Assembly: GCA_028583605.1 (NCBI GenBank)
Contig: CM053336.1
Coordinates: 22,491,004-22,555,003 of the forward strand
Source of the DNA: Dastarcus helophoroides
Lineage: Eukaryota; Arthropoda; Insecta; Coleoptera; Bothrideridae
Reading direction: 5' to 3'
DNA: 64,000 nucleotides
The position numbers and the translations under genes are program-made. The notes beneath the pieces were generated by a model. The model saw only the letters and a program-made list of their open reading frames with translations, did not search any database and was not told the origin of the DNA. Positions 36,503-47,734 of the stretch are shown here, piece by piece; the first letter of the stretch is position 1; the number at the start of each line of letters is the position of its first letter.

Positions 36503-37365
36503 TAAAAACGGAGGGTGACTAACGCATAACCCAAACCGTTAGGTCTAAGAACTTGAAACTTTGCACAGAGGTTTTCTATACATTATAGGCGCCCACTAAG
36601 CAGGAATTTTTGGAAATTCGTACTCTAAGGGGCCAACAAAAAATCTTAAAAATACTCTCCTACTTTTGTCAATGTGATAAGTCAGCGAGACAGGTACCTA
36701 GATTCGATGAGAACACAGAGAATAAATTAATATTGTTGATAGTTGTGTGCTATTTGCAATTTTTGGATTGATTTATCGCTTGTGTAGTTTAGATACTTTG
36801 ATTTATCGTTTGTACTTATAAGTATCAATGGAAAACTATTGAGGTAAATCGTCTTTCCATCAGAAGAGAGATTTACCTGTCTAGAAACTGAAATTTGGTA
36901 AAGAGCATTCTTTTGTAATACAATGCGTTTCAGTTAAAATGAAGATCCTCTAATATCTTTTTAATAATTTAATATCCAAAATTTCTGGCACAATTCTGTT
37001 GTATAGGTTATAACGAAGGTAGTTATAGGACGGCAATAGTGTGCGGTGCACAAGGACCCTCCTGAGTAAGGGGCTCTCTTGTAGTTTATGTTTGACCCAA
37101 TTCAGAAAATCCAAATTCATTAAAAAAATCAAATTTGATTTCAAATTCAAAATTCGGCTGAAAGAATTTGTTGTCAAGAAAACGTGGAAATACGAAATTT
37201 CTACGTTAACACGAAGTCAATGTGGAATTAAAAAAAAACTGAAATTATATAAAATGAAATTCTCGAATTTTTGAGCTTGGTATTGTATACAAGAAACAAA
37301 TTAACTTTTTTTTACTACTAAAAGATATCTGGTTATTAAACCTTATCTGAATTGGCATTTATTTT
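36503..37365. other. intergenic, fragments of dispersed repeats
   Basis: 36512-36660 has the wording of a dispersed arthropod repeat (GGAATTTTTGGAAATTCGTA). Near 37040-37080 a GC-richer patch (AAGGACCCTCCTGAGTAAGG) recalls hAT subterminal DNA. No gene seen. Confidence 0.35.
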
Positions 37366-38000
37366 TTAATAAAGAAGGTGACTCCCTCTTGTCCTAATAA
37401 CACCGCTCATGCGATTAGGCATAAATCTAATTAAATTCGCTACGGTTTTTTGTGGGATATTAAGCCACTCTTCTCCTATTGCAACAATAAGCCTTACGAT
37501 CGAGATTGGAGCACGAAGTTTTGCTCGCCTTTTTAGTTTTAACTTATTCCATAAATACTCGATTGGATTTAGGTCAGGACTCCATGCTGGCCAATCCATA
37601 ACCCGAAATCGGACAGCTGCAGTACACAATTTTTTCGGTGTGCAGTCTTGCATTGTCATGCATAAAAATAAATTCATCTTGAATTTTGACGATGTAAGGT
37701 AGCACATGAAGTGCTAAAATTTCTTCAATGTACCCAGCCTTTGTTAAACTTCCTCTCATGTGACCATGACCGCCCTTACGAATGAAGTGTGTTTCCATAG
37801 AAATTGCACCCCAGATCATGCAGAAACCATCTTGCTAATCATTCCTCTCTTTCTCTAAAGCAGAATTCTGCAAATCGCTTCGCTGGTCTTCGGTACACTT
37901 TTCTTCTTTAGCATAAAATACTCCTACTGTTCAGATGATTCTGTGCAAAATGCAGGCGTGCTTGGTGATAATCTAGGGTAGTTTTTGGACCACTCGTCCA
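37366..38000 (-). pseudogene. Tc1-like transposase, DDE half
   Basis: Reading - strand: MIWGAISMETHFIRKGGHGH and a span ending in FIFMHDNARLHTEK (second catalytic Asp in HDNARLH). After one frame change it runs VMDWPAWSPDLNPIEYLWNK with the third acidic residue in NPIEYLW, then PQKTVANLIRFMPNRMSGVI and the C-terminus near 37369. The D-to-E spacing and NPIE box mark the Tc1 (DD34E) group rather than mariner. The N-terminal DNA-binding half is only faintly visible upstream (to about 38000). The frame shift makes it dead. Confidence 0.85.
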
Positions 38001-38219
38001 ATCTTCCAATAAGTTCAACATTTTCAAAACAGAGAGTTAAAAAAATAGAAATTTTGAAAAAGTACGAATTTTCAAAGACAAATTTAAAAAAAAGATAAAA
38101 TTTTCAAATATAAACATTTTGAAGAAATTGAAAATTTTGAAGAAAGTCGACATAATGTGTATAAAATGACCAAAATCAGAGTTGCGTAAATTGTGAAGGG
38201 TGCCTAAATACATATACAA

Positions 38220-38366
38220 TAAGAGTGTTGTTTTTTGTTCGTTTAGATCTCAGCCGTTTCTGCAAAAAATTCCCAGCCAGATCCGAGCGAAGAATTATAC
38301 ATTTTATGTAGAGGGGCCCGAAAATGTTCTTGCCCAAAGGCCTGATGGTTCCTAGCTACGCCACTG
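38220..38366. mobile_element. orphan hAT right end
   Basis: Ends CTAGCTACGCCACTG at 38366; reversed it starts CAGTGGCGTAGCTAGGAACC with a GC-rich subterminal part (AGGGGCCCGAAAATG). The following 8 bp is GGTTCCTT. No left end preceded by this octamer was found, so only the end is left. A short TTTCGAC-like scrap lies at 38030-38165. Confidence 0.6.
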
Positions 38367-39233
38367 GGTTCCTTGAAACTCTAGATGCGAAATATCCTTC
38401 AGTACAATTTAAGATACTTCCAGACAAATATTTTATCCAGATCATTTGATTTCGTCATTGATGCTTAATAAACTTGAAATCATAAAAAAAATGTGTTAGC
38501 ATTCGAGTTGGATATACCAAATTTGGTTTCCAAACTTCGAATCTAATAAATGTTCAAACCTACTGGTCTGTGCATTAGAATTAAAAACTAGTTTTAAAAT
38601 GCCAGCAAATTTCGATTTTAAAAGTGCAAAATTTCGAGAAGAAAGTCTAATATTCGGATTTAATCTCGAGGTTTTGACCTTTCTTTGGAATTTTCCAGTT
38701 TTTTTTTAGTATGTTAATCTTTCAAAATGTTTAGATTAAGCTTATAATTTTTCTCTTTTTCACAAAATGTCGATGTCAACCCCAAAATCTAGGTTTTTTC
38801 TAGTAATTTCGAGTTTAAAAATTAAGATATCTATGAAAAAGTCTAATAATGTAATTAACGTTGCAATTTTGGCACGAATTTCAAAATTTTTGTGGTTTTC
38901 GTTGCCATATCAATTCATTTATAGAAATCTCGTCTTTTTTTGAAGATTTAATCGTGTAAAGTAGTCTTAAGAACTGGAATTATGGATATGATTGGTACAA
39001 TCATCGCTCACTTAAGATCTACTTAAATCTCTAGAAATAACTTTTTCAATCTTACTATTCACTATTTTTCGAAGGTTTTGACAAACTTTCAATATAAAAA
39101 TGCAAAAGCCGATGTGAAAAAGTGTACAAAACTTTTGCAATTGCGGAAGAAGCAGAGGTCTGTTGCAGCACTATTAATCAAGTTTGGTCAGTAATTTCAT
39201 ATTAACCTAGTGGCAATACTGACTATAATATTA
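38367..39233. other. intergenic with a dispersed repeat shared with 49140-49250
   Basis: The phrase TTTGGTTTCCAAACTTCGAA and the following GTTCAAACC..CTG.GC.TTAGAAT at about 38520-38585 recur at about 49155-49215. Otherwise AT-rich without a gene. Confidence 0.5.
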
Positions 39234-39519
39234 CAGTGAGTGTAAAAAGTATTCATACACCTGGCAATGCATATAAAGAACGAATTGTCTCGGTTTAAAT
39301 AAATTTATTTATTTTAAAAAATAACACAATCACAGGATAGTTACATCACTTTATTTATCATGAAAAACACCAAAAAAAAAGCAAATACGGAAGTCAAAAA
39401 AAATATATTTGCTTAAAATGTATCCATAAGTACGCACAAACACTATTCGTACACTTAAAAAGTTAGTAGATAAATGTAAGAAAAAGTAACAAATAGTACT
39501 CCACTGGTCTGCTCTTAGC

Positions 39520-40115
39520 TTTAATAACGACATGAAGCCTTCTTGGCCTAGAACTAAATAATTAAGAAGGGGGTATCAGTACCCTTTCATCCCGAAACGC
39601 AGATTTTAATATTTCTTTACGTAAAATTTGATGCTCTTAAATTTAGTTGTTAAGAGAAGTCCACAAATACCCCATAACATTAAAATCGAGTGACGAAGGA
39701 GATATTACAAGGCATTTTGGCCTGTTAAAAAGTATTAAACTCTTAATATTCCATGGTGTATGCTTCGGATCGTTATCTTGTAAAATATCCAGTTATTATT
39801 AAAACTCATTGCTGTTGCGCTTGAAAAAATATTTTTAGGATGGTAATACATTCTTTAGGGTTGTTTATGGTCCATAATGTCATCAAAAAATGCAAATTTT
39901 GCCACCCCTTTAGTACCCATACAATCCCAAACTGAAACAGATCCAATACAGTGTTTTATCGTAGGAAATAAAGTTCCTTTACAAAGTTCAATGTTAGGTT
40001 TTCCCGTTTTCTCCACCATTTGACGTCCATTAGAATTAAATTTGGATGCATCTCTAAAAAATACCTGTTCCCAAAAGTTATTTCTCTTATTAATATAGTC
40101 TTAATATAGAAAATT
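39520..40115 (-). pseudogene. Tc1-like transposase C-terminal half, left copy
   Basis: In shifting - strand frames: GRQMVEKTGKPNIELCKG, TIKHCIGSVSVWDCMGTKGV, FAFFDDIMDHKQP, NNNWIFYKIT, then PKCLVISPSSLDF and a C-terminal VIKAKSRPVEYYLLL. The order is that of Tc1 proteins, with KHGGGSV-like, QDNDPKH-like and SPDLNPIE-like boxes all decayed. Stops and shifts throughout. It pairs as an inverted copy with 40117-40590. Confidence 0.7.
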
Positions 40116-40116
40116 T

Positions 40117-40590
40117 GATTCCTACGATGAAACACGATGGAGGTTCTGTTTATGTTTAGAGGTATATGAGTACTAAAGGGGTGGGAAAACTTGCATTTAT
40201 TGATGGAATTATAGACCCTAAACAACCCTAAATTAGAAGCTTCTTTTAAGTGCAGCAATGGGTTTTAATAGTGATTGGATATTTTTACAAGATAACGATC
40301 AAAAGCAAAAGCAAACACCGCGGAATACTAAGAGCTGGATATTTTTTAATGCGCCAAAATGTCTTGTAATGCCTCCTCAGTCGCCCGATATTAATTTTAC
40401 AGAGCATATGCGGGATTATCTTCATAAAAAAATTCGAGAGCAACAAATTTCAAGTAAAAAAACATCGAAAACAGCTTTTCCAGAAGAATGGGCCTGGATG
40501 CCCTCTTCTTACACTTCTAAATTAGTTAGTTCTGTGGCAAGAAAATTCCATGGCAATATCAAAGTTGAAAGCAGATTAATGGAGTATTAA
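40117..40590 (+). pseudogene. Tc1-like transposase C-terminal half, right copy
   Basis: It starts PTMKHDGGSVYV, then STKGVGKLAFIDGIIDPKQP. The best open part, 40258-40587, has WIFLQDNDQKQKQTP (second catalytic Asp in QDND), APKCLVMPPQSPDINFTEHM (degraded SPDLNPIEHLW, with the acidic residue kept in TEHM), and a C-terminal SVARKFHGNIKVESRLMEY. It is less damaged than the left copy, but its N-terminal half is absent. Confidence 0.8.
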
Positions 40591-40860
40591 TTGTTACTGT
40601 TTATTATATTTATCTGTTAATTTTTGAAATGTACGAATACTTTTTGTGCGGACTTTTGGATATTTGGATAACTTTTAGATAAATTTTTTTTTCGCACTTA
40701 GAGTTTGTTTTTCTTTCTCTTTTTTATCATAAGTAAAGTCCTAAGAGTATAGAGTTATCGACTCAATATTTTTTTTTTAAGAGATAGATATATCAAAATC
40801 GAAAAAATTCGTTCTTTTTGTGTAAATGGCTAGGTGTAGGAATAACTTTTGCACTCAATG

Positions 40861-43158
40861 TATCTAGACTGCATTATCACAGTTTATGTCTATGGTGTTT
40901 AAATTGTTTACAGAATAAGCTGGGGTAACCCAGTCTTCTAAGAATTGGTCATCCATAGAAAATGGGTTTTATATTTTTCCTTATCTTTATACATTTCAAA
41001 GGGATTATGCCATAAATATTTGTTGAGTGATAATTCTAACTCTCTTTTCAGTCTGCAGGTACAGTTCCTATTATTATTGTTACTATTAGGAGGGAATAGG
41101 ACTGACCATAGCACAGATGGAGGTAAATGTCTGTTAGGTCGATGTAGGATGGGCCGGACTGGTAGAGAAGTTGTTCTATTCTTTAATTTAGAAATATGGG
41201 ATTCTTTTGTGCTTTTTAATTTCGTTTTTGTTTAAAGTTTAAAATATCAAAAACCCCATGAACGATGATAGATAATTCAAAATATCTCGGTGTATATCTA
41301 CAAAATATAGAAAAGTGTGGCGAAGAACCATTTGACATTAACTAAATGAATTTAGCTCCTGTTTCTTAATATATTAATTATTTGTGCAGATGTGAATGAA
41401 CTTTAATTTAAGAAAATGATTTGTATACATCGGTAGCCAAATTCATTACATGTGATGGACTATTTTTCTTTAAAAAGTAAAATTTTGATATTTAACGTAA
41501 ACAAGAAAATGTATGTTCTGATATTATTTCCTGAAGAGCTAAATTGGTGAAATAACATTTTTTTAAATTTTTTGCCTTTCCTTAGAAATTTTCAATTTTT
41601 TAACAGAAGTACGTAGATACGAAATAATCAACAAGGTTTATATCTCAAAAAATATAAACTTACAGTTTTTATTTTTTTTTTAGTAAACAATTTTGACTTT
41701 AAACTCTAATTTCGACCTTTCCAATCTAAATATAGACTTTTTTTCAAAATTTTTTATTTCTGTGAACTTTTCTATAAGCATCTTTCGTTTTTTAGATTTT
41801 TTAGAGATTTTAATTTTTGTCAAACATTGATTATAAGTTATAAATTTCTTTTTAAAGCTTTTTGGAAATTTAGATTTTTTTTAACATTTTGACTTGAAAT
41901 TGTTTTTTTCTCAAAATTGCAATTTTAAGGTCGCAAGCGAGTTAAAATGTATTCTTAAATTGACGATGTCGATAAATAACTCATAATAAACAATTGACAT
42001 TTCTAACCCATACTATGTGGAATTCTTCATTATTTATAACCATAACTATTAAACTCATCATCATCATTAACCATAGATGGTAAATATTTATAGAAACATC
42101 GTGGACTTTTTAATGCCTGTTGTTGTTTTAATCGTTAATAAAGTTTGATAGTTATGAAAATAATAAATAATCAATTTCTTTTTCCAATATTTTTAAGATT
42201 AAACTTACGATTTCCACTTTTTTTTATTTCGATTTTAATTTAGACTTTTTCTAAAGTTTTTTCCTTTTAATTTAAAAATATTGTTTGTTAACTTCAAAAT
42301 TTTCTTTGCGGAAATTAATTTTTTTTTTGAAATATTAAATGTAAAATTAAAAAAAATAATATTTCAACTTTTTTTTGTTCAAAATTTCAACCTTGTTAGA
42401 GCTATTCACGTACTTTTCGAAATACGAACTTTTTCGTAAAATTCCGAGATTTTTTCCGGCTTAAACGCCCCTTTTAACTTGGTCAGAAATTCTGATATTT
42501 TTTAAAGTTCTTTCTTCTCGAGACTTCGAGTTTCAATTGGAAATTTTCCTAAATTTCACCTTTTTTCGAAATCTGTATTATCCGACTTACACTTAAAATT
42601 TTTAAAAAATTTTCGAAATGTTTACTTTAAATTTCAAACTTTCAGCTTTTTTCATAAAATTCAAATCCTAAATTTTTATTTTTTAAATTAAATCAACTTA
42701 ATATCAAAATTTATATTTTTTGGGAAACATTTTTTTCCATTTTTTAAATTTCAAGTTTAAACTTTAAAATGTTTTAAATTTCAATTCATTTTTAATTTCA
42801 ACTCAAATAATTTACCTGTTATTCTCGACTTTAAGCACTAAATTCGTATAATAATAATTATTATTATTTATCTTTATCGCCCAACAGTTAAAAATAATCA
42901 GTTACAGAGCAAAAAATTAAATAAAATTATATAACCCAACTTGCTTGATACTACACCTACTTATTGGTTATTAACATATAACAAAATAGATATTACGAAT
43001 AATTGTTTTACATTTGTGACCAATATGATAAAAAATGTCAGCAATATCTAAGTAAACTCGATTATGCAAATTATACATATATTAAATATTGGGCGTCGGA
43101 CACTCTGTCAAAGGGAAGGGACGAAATATTTCCAAATTGTAGTAATTTTTAGTTTATA
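40861..43158. other. intergenic, with loose array at about 41560-42840
   Basis: 40870-41560 is AT-rich with no recognised gene. A GC-richer patch at 41090-41170 was examined and not identified. 41560-42840 has TTTCGA-type words in T-rich polarity, interrupted by a short inverted-repeat element at 41993-42165. Confidence 0.5.
41993..42165. mobile_element. short inverted-repeat element (MITE), copy A
   Basis: Starts TTGACATTTCTAACCCATAC and ends with TCGTTAATAAAGTTTGATAG before TTATGA. Sequence and layout match copies at 44872-45052 and 58786-58942. Copy A is the most diverged. Confidence 0.6.
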
Positions 43159-44422
43159 TGAGGTCTGTTCAAAAGGTAAGGTGACTTTTCAAGTTTCAGT
43201 GGCAACGTACATTCGATTATCGATCTGTTGTTGTTGTGTTAGTATACATGTCCCGAACATATGTTCACAGTATCAAGTACATAGCATACTTAGTTTGTTT
43301 TTGACAAATAAAAAAGTTAGACGTATTTTGTTGTGCTCGGCGATTTTCTATTATTATAAAAAATGGAGCAAAGAATTTGCATCAAATTTTGTGTGAAAAA
43401 TGGAATCAATTCTCTAAAACACTTCAAAAGTTAACAGTAGCGTACGGTGAGTCTGTTCTAAGTAAAAAAAATGTTTATAAGTGGTACAAACTCTTCCAAC
43501 ATGGCCGAGAAGAAGCCGACGACCAACCTCACTCTGGACGCACCAGCACATCTACAACAGAAGATATCGTCGAAGCTGTGAAGAAAATTGTTTTTGAAAA
43601 TCATCGAATTACCATAAGAGAAGTTGCTGAGGATGTTGGCATATCAGTCGGCTCGTGTCATCTAATTTTTTCGGATGTTTTGGGCATGAGACGTGTGTCA
43701 GCGAAATTTGTTCCGAAACTTCTGAATTTTGATCAGAAGAACCATCGCATGAGCATCGCTCAGGAGCTCTTGAATGACATCAGTGATGATCCTGATTTGC
43801 TCAAAAGGGTCATAACTGGTTATGAATCATGGGTATATGGTTATGACGTCGAAACTAAAGCCCAATTGTCTTAATAGAAGCTCCCAGGGGAGCCAAGACC
43901 GAAAAAAGCACGCCAAGTCAGATCAAATGTCAAAGTTTTGCTCACTGTTTTTTTCGACTACCATGGCGTAGTGCATCATGAGTTTTTACCTCAAGGTCGT
44001 ACGGTTAATAAGGACTATTACCTTGAAGTTATGCTCCGTTTGCGAGAAGCAATACGAAAAGAACGTCCGGAATTATGGAAAAATAATTCATGGCTCATTC
44101 ATCGTTGCTTGTGAAAGGTTTTTTGGCCAAAAACAACACGACAGCCATCATATTTACCGGATTTGGCCCCTGCAACTTTTTCCTGTTCCCAAAGCTTAAA
44201 AGACCTATGAAAGGACGGAGATTTGCAAAGACTACATCGCTAGAGGAGCTCAAGGCTATACCAAAAAGTACTTATGAGAAGTGCTTTGAAAATTGGAAAA
44301 AGCGTTGGCACAAGTGCATTGTATCTGAGGGGGATTACTTTGAAGGGGACAGTATAAATGTTGATGAATAAATAAATATTTTTTCTTAAAAATATAGTCA
44401 CCTTACTTTTTGAAGGACCTCA
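43159..44422 (+). mobile_element. mariner element, full length, inactive
   Basis: 1264 bp between TA dinucleotides (43157-43158, 44423-44424). Left end TGAGGTCTGTTCAAAAGGTA; right end reversed TGAGGTCCTTCAAAAAGTAA, both followed by GGTGACT. Size, ends and protein are those of a classical mariner. Confidence 0.92.
43363..44371 (+). pseudogene. mariner transposase, frame-shifted, catalytic Asp changed
   Basis: Starts MEQRICIKFCVKNGI (43363), then shifts frame into TVAYGESVLSKKNVYKWYKL. The long part to 43871 has HSGRTSTSTTEDIVEAVKKI, ITIREVAEDVGIS and LGMRRVSAKFVPKLL. The first catalytic site, normally ITGDE, reads ITGYESWVYGYD, so the Asp is a Tyr. It continues after a stop with VFFDYHGVVHHEFLPQGRTV (second Asp present). 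The third site is split by a shift: YLPDLAP in one frame, then PCNFFLFPKLKRPMKGRRF in the next. The C-terminus is at 44369. Cannot make active transposase. Confidence 0.92.
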
Positions 44423-44639
44423 TACAATAGGGAGTTGCATGACCTGAATTTTTCAAAAATATAGTGTTATTATGTCTTAATATAGCAAGTAGATAAACCA
44501 CAATAAAAGACAAAAAAAAAGCTGTCAACAACGATAGTGACAGTTGCAGTTATTAATGTAAAATGCTCTAAAATGTAAACAATACAATTATTGCTTGTAA
44601 ATATATTGGTAATTGTACCCTGTGACCTGAAAATTTTTG

Positions 44640-44870
44640 TCATGTCGTTTTTTACTTCCCTCCTTATCCTTGCATAGTACTTTCGGTCTTCCGGGTCGTA
44701 TCTTCCCAACCATTCTTGATAGGCCATCTTCTTTTCCTTAATTTTTGATTTCTATCTTGTTATTCCATCGGTATATTAGGTTTTCGCAAATTTTCTTCTC
44801 TATATTTCCCAAACTTTCATATGCGGCTTCATGTATTGCTTTTATTATTTTCGTGTAAATTTTTTCAGCT
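44640..44870 (-). pseudogene. non-LTR retrotransposon (LINE), endonuclease-RT linker fragment
   Basis: The - strand reads EKIYTKIIKAIHEAAYESLG, then a short stretch, then MAYQEWLGRYDPEDRKYYAR and RREVKND. The phrase KAY-x-x-WL-x-x-x-x-PEDR-x-x-Y-x-x-x-RREVK sits between the endonuclease and reverse transcriptase in many arthropod LINEs. Only this part remains. Confidence 0.65.
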
Positions 44871-44871
44871 T

Positions 44872-45052
44872 TATTAGCGATAAAAACGTAACAGAAATTA
44901 AAAATTCCACAATGTTTCGATAAATATTTGCTAACACCGGACCGGGTTTCGCATTAATGCATTATTAATTTCTGTTACGTTTTTATAGTTAATAAAGTTT
45001 AATAGTTATGAATATTAAAGAATTTCACTAAGTAAGGGTTGGAAATGTCAAT
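44872..45052. mobile_element. short inverted-repeat element (MITE), copy B
   Basis: Contains perfect 21-base arms: ATAAAAACGTAACAGAAATT (from about 44879) and its complement near 44970-44990. The right end reads AGTAAGGGTTGGAAATGTCA, the complement of the left end of copies A and C. It can form a cruciform and has no coding capacity. Confidence 0.75.
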
Positions 45053-45099
45053 AACTTAAAATAAACGTACGGCAAATTTTAAAGGCAAATATCTTGAAA

Positions 45100-45480
45100 A
45101 CGGTGGCTTGTATGAACATTTAGAAAGTATACCTTTTTTACGTAAAAAATGTAGATAAATAAAAGTGCCTATTTAAAATAAGTGTACATGAAGGCATAAA
45201 AAAGTTATGACGCTTTAGAATAATACAAGGTAGCGCAGGTGGTGTCCCCTGCAATCTGTTAGCAAATTAAAATTTATCGACTAGAGAAACCCTCCTGTGC
45301 CAAATTTCTTGCCTATATTGAAATGTGTTCATTAGTTATGCGAAAAAATCAAATTTGTTTTTCAATTTTGACCCTCTGTATCTCGGTTAATATCAACTTT
45401 TGGTATAAGGTAAATGTAGCTAAATAACTTTATTTTTATATGAAAATTGTACTCTTGTCATTAATTATGGTCCATCCTGT
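45100..45480. repeat. dispersed repeat fragment ending TCCATCCTGTA
   Basis: The right end reversed gives TACAGGATGGACCATAATTA next to a TA, a Tc1/mariner-style terminus. The body (CTTGAAAACGGTGGCTTG, AGCGCAGGTGGTGTCCCC) has the wording of dispersed insect repeats. The left boundary is not clear and there is no frame. Confidence 0.4.
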
Positions 45481-45501
45481 ATATTGGTGAGCGTGATAAT
45501 A

Positions 45502-46810
45502 CAGGTTGGCGCAATTGAACTGTCACCTAATCAAAATACTGAGTTATTTTTATTTTTTCGTGAGTTTTATTGAACCATATTAAAAACTGTTCACAAAAGT
45601 GCAGTTTTTAGAATACATTACCAATTTTCGATATGGTCGCCCTTAACGCGTACTATATCCTTCAAACTGTCGAAAAACGAATCGCACGTTACCCGAATGT
45701 GGCTTTATGACATTTTGGTCCTTTTTGGACAGGGCTTGCTTGAAATGTTGATTGAATATTCAATCAACGCTTGAAACGATCCACACTTTCGTAATTTTTA
45801 GTGCCAGCCCTGCTCTTTAGAATGCTTCAAATAGAGAAGTCCATCGAATTTTCATCTGGAGAATTTGCTAGCCACTGGGTCAAAGAAATGAAGTGTCGAA
45901 AGTTGTTTTTTAGCCATTCTTGGTTGAAGCGCTTTTTATATGAGACTATGTCGAGACTTGCTGAAATATTCAAGGTCTGCACCCGAACTGTTTGCGCGTT
46001 CAAGGCTTCTAATGCTATCTTTAGAACAGTTTCGCGGTACATACCAGCGTTTATTTTGACCTTGCGGTCCAAAATACGAACCAAGAGCGACTATCGGCAG
46101 TTGCGGCTGCCCAAACATTCACCATTGGTACCCTCTGCTTTTTAGTGACCATTCGGAGATGTAAATTTTCAAAAGATCTCTCTGGCAAGTTAGCTTCGTT
46201 ATTTGGTTTGCTAATATATTACTCATTTAAGAATGGAGGCTCGCTAGAGAAAATAAAATTCGGTAACTCACCACTTGCACTTGCAACTCCTTGGCTAGTT
46301 TCGTTTTTTTTTTCAGTGTAGGATTGGGTAGTTTTTTTTGACGTCAACGTCTTTAATCAGAGCTCATTTTGCAAGATTCGTTGCACGCTTCGCGTTGATA
46401 TTTTCAGATAATTCAGAGAAATTTTCAAATCAGCAGCCAATTTTCTGCCATAACTTTACGAATATTTCTGCAGATATTGCTCTCCTTTTTCAACCATCAT
46501 CATAATGTTTCGCAATGATGCCAGTATTATCTGTTTATGGTCCCATGCACAAGAAATTTAATTAAGTTGAAATGCTGAAGTTCTCTAACTATCGTCTTTT
46601 ACGATTTTCTACCAAATATAAAGGAATAGCATTGTTCGGTTTAAACTGTAGGACTTAGGAACTTTTTTCTCTCAAAAAGAAGAGGCAAGTGGTTCTGCAC
46701 ATTTGTTAACAATATAATGTATCATCACATAAATTTTGAGACGTCTATCGTCAACGATTTGGCAGATATAGCAGTTTGAAGTTAGTTGACAGTTTAATTG
46801 CGCCACCCTG
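45502..46810 (-). mobile_element. mariner-like (IS630/Tc1-mariner superfamily) element
   Basis: 1309 bp. Left end CAGGTTGGCGCAATTGAACT; right end reversed CAGGGTGGCGCAATTAAACT, both followed by GTCA.CTAA. The left flank is TA, the right flank CA (decayed). The coding remains are on the - strand. Confidence 0.85.
45640..46470 (-). pseudogene. mariner-like transposase, broken
   Basis: Reading - strand: ISLNYLKISTRSVQRILQNE (helix-turn-helix region), then stops. LPERSFENLHLRMV-type and MVRILDRKVKINAGMYRETV follow, then ALNAQTVRVQTLNISASLDI (where the second catalytic Asp box QQDSAPAH should be, lost), NQEWLKNNFRHFISLTQWLA, and NSPDENSMDFSI (third acidic site SPDLNPMDFS, partly kept), then SILKSRAGTKNYESVDRFKR. 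It matches insect DUF4817-type proteins in order and spacing. Dead by stops and lost motifs. Confidence 0.8.
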
Positions 46811-46879
46811 CACATTAGTTTTAGGTGGGGGTAGATGCAATGGTTGACAATGGATGGATGCTTGCTTAAAGGGGTACTC

Positions 46880-47482
46880 GAAATGATATTTTACTTATTG
46901 TTAGCAGTTCTGGAGTATCTATTTCATTATAGAGAAATTTGTAAAAAAAGATGTGCTCAGAGAGGTTTACCCTGTTCACCTTGTTTATCTATAAATCCAT
47001 GCTGCTCTTGACAAATATATTTCTTTACATTTGAATACATTTAAGAATAAAGAATTACTTCAAAAGCTTTAAAAAAGTTGCACAGCAATAAGATATGCCT
47101 GTAGTTTGAAACTAGTGAAGAATCATCAGATTTAAATACTGGTACGATTTTAGATAGTTTCCATATGTCAAGGTAGGTGCTATTTCGAAGGATAGCATTG
47201 AATATATTAAATGCAGAGGCTTAACAAAGACAATCTTACAATCCTTCAAAAGGGAACTAGAAAATTGATCATGTCATATGTTATTGAGTTGTTCAGTTTA
47301 CCTGAGACATTTAAAACATCTTCCTCAGAAATATTGGTGTTGTTCAAACAAGAAGATTTAGTCTCAGGTGAGAGATAAACCAATGCAGAAGTAATCCAAG
47401 ATGGTATAAATGCATTTTTGCAAAAAGAGGCGAAGATGTTCACAACATCTTGCGGATTGTCAATCGATACTTCATTATACAA
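46880..47482 (-). pseudogene. LINE reverse transcriptase fragment (Jockey/CR1-like)
   Basis: The - strand frame 47482-47246 reads NPQDVVNIFASFCKNAFIPS and SEEDVLNVSGKLNNSITYD. In shifting frames it continues HLIFNAILRNSTYLDIWKLS, KIVPVFKSDDSSLVSNYRH, LLCNFFKAFEVILYS and QEQHGFIDKQGEQGK. These are the linker and first motifs of a non-LTR reverse transcriptase (KIVP-x-FK-x-D ... NYR ... QHGF). It ends in the fold-back element at 47483. Frame shifts make it a relic. Confidence 0.8.
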
Positions 47483-47494
47483 GGTGGACCATGG

Positions 47495-47630
47495 GAACGA
47501 AGGCTTCCACGGCCAGAGTCAGTACAGGATATACTTCTTCCGGGATCGGACCGTGTCAAAGAACTACTAAAAGTGTTCACTTTTAGTAGTTCTTTGACGC
47601 GGTCCAATCCCGGAAGAAGTATATCCTGTA
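47495..47630. mobile_element. 136-bp fold-back derivative of the Penelope-like terminal repeat
   Basis: Flanked by the perfect 10-bp direct repeat TGGACCATGG (47485-47494, 47631-47640). A leader with GGCTTCCACGGCCAGAGTCA is followed by 53-base arms (47523-47575 and 47578-47630) around two bases. The arms differ at only two positions. The arm begins TACAGGATATACTTCTTCCG and ends ACTACTAAAAGTG, the same as the outermost part of 15995-16848. The interior of that element, hammerhead core included, is absent here. It inserted in the LINE fragment. Confidence 0.85.
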
Positions 47631-47734
47631 TGGACCATGGAAGTGGGAAAGTTTTGAAAACGATGTATTTCCGAAAGTAACTCTATTTAATTAAAACAAA
47701 GCATATCAGTAACAAGATAATTGTGTCATTTTTA

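Larger units (their letters stand above)
39234..40860. mobile_element. Tc1-like element with two 3-prime halves head to head
   Basis: TA flanks both ends. Left end CAGTGAGTGTAAAAAGTATT; right end reversed CATTGAGTGCAAAAGTTATT. The match continues about 55 bases to AAAGAACGAATT. Total 1627 bp, a normal Tc1 size. Inside, the left half encodes the transposase C-terminal part on the - strand. The right half encodes the same part on the + strand. They meet near 40115. Each half also carries the same 3-prime UTR (GTACGAATA ... TTTGTGCG) near its outer end. Confidence 0.8.

Noticed and set aside
40945..41235. Possible exon with TTTTCAGTCTGCAG acceptor-like sequence
   Set aside because: The following frame has no donor, no recognisable protein and low-complexity parts.
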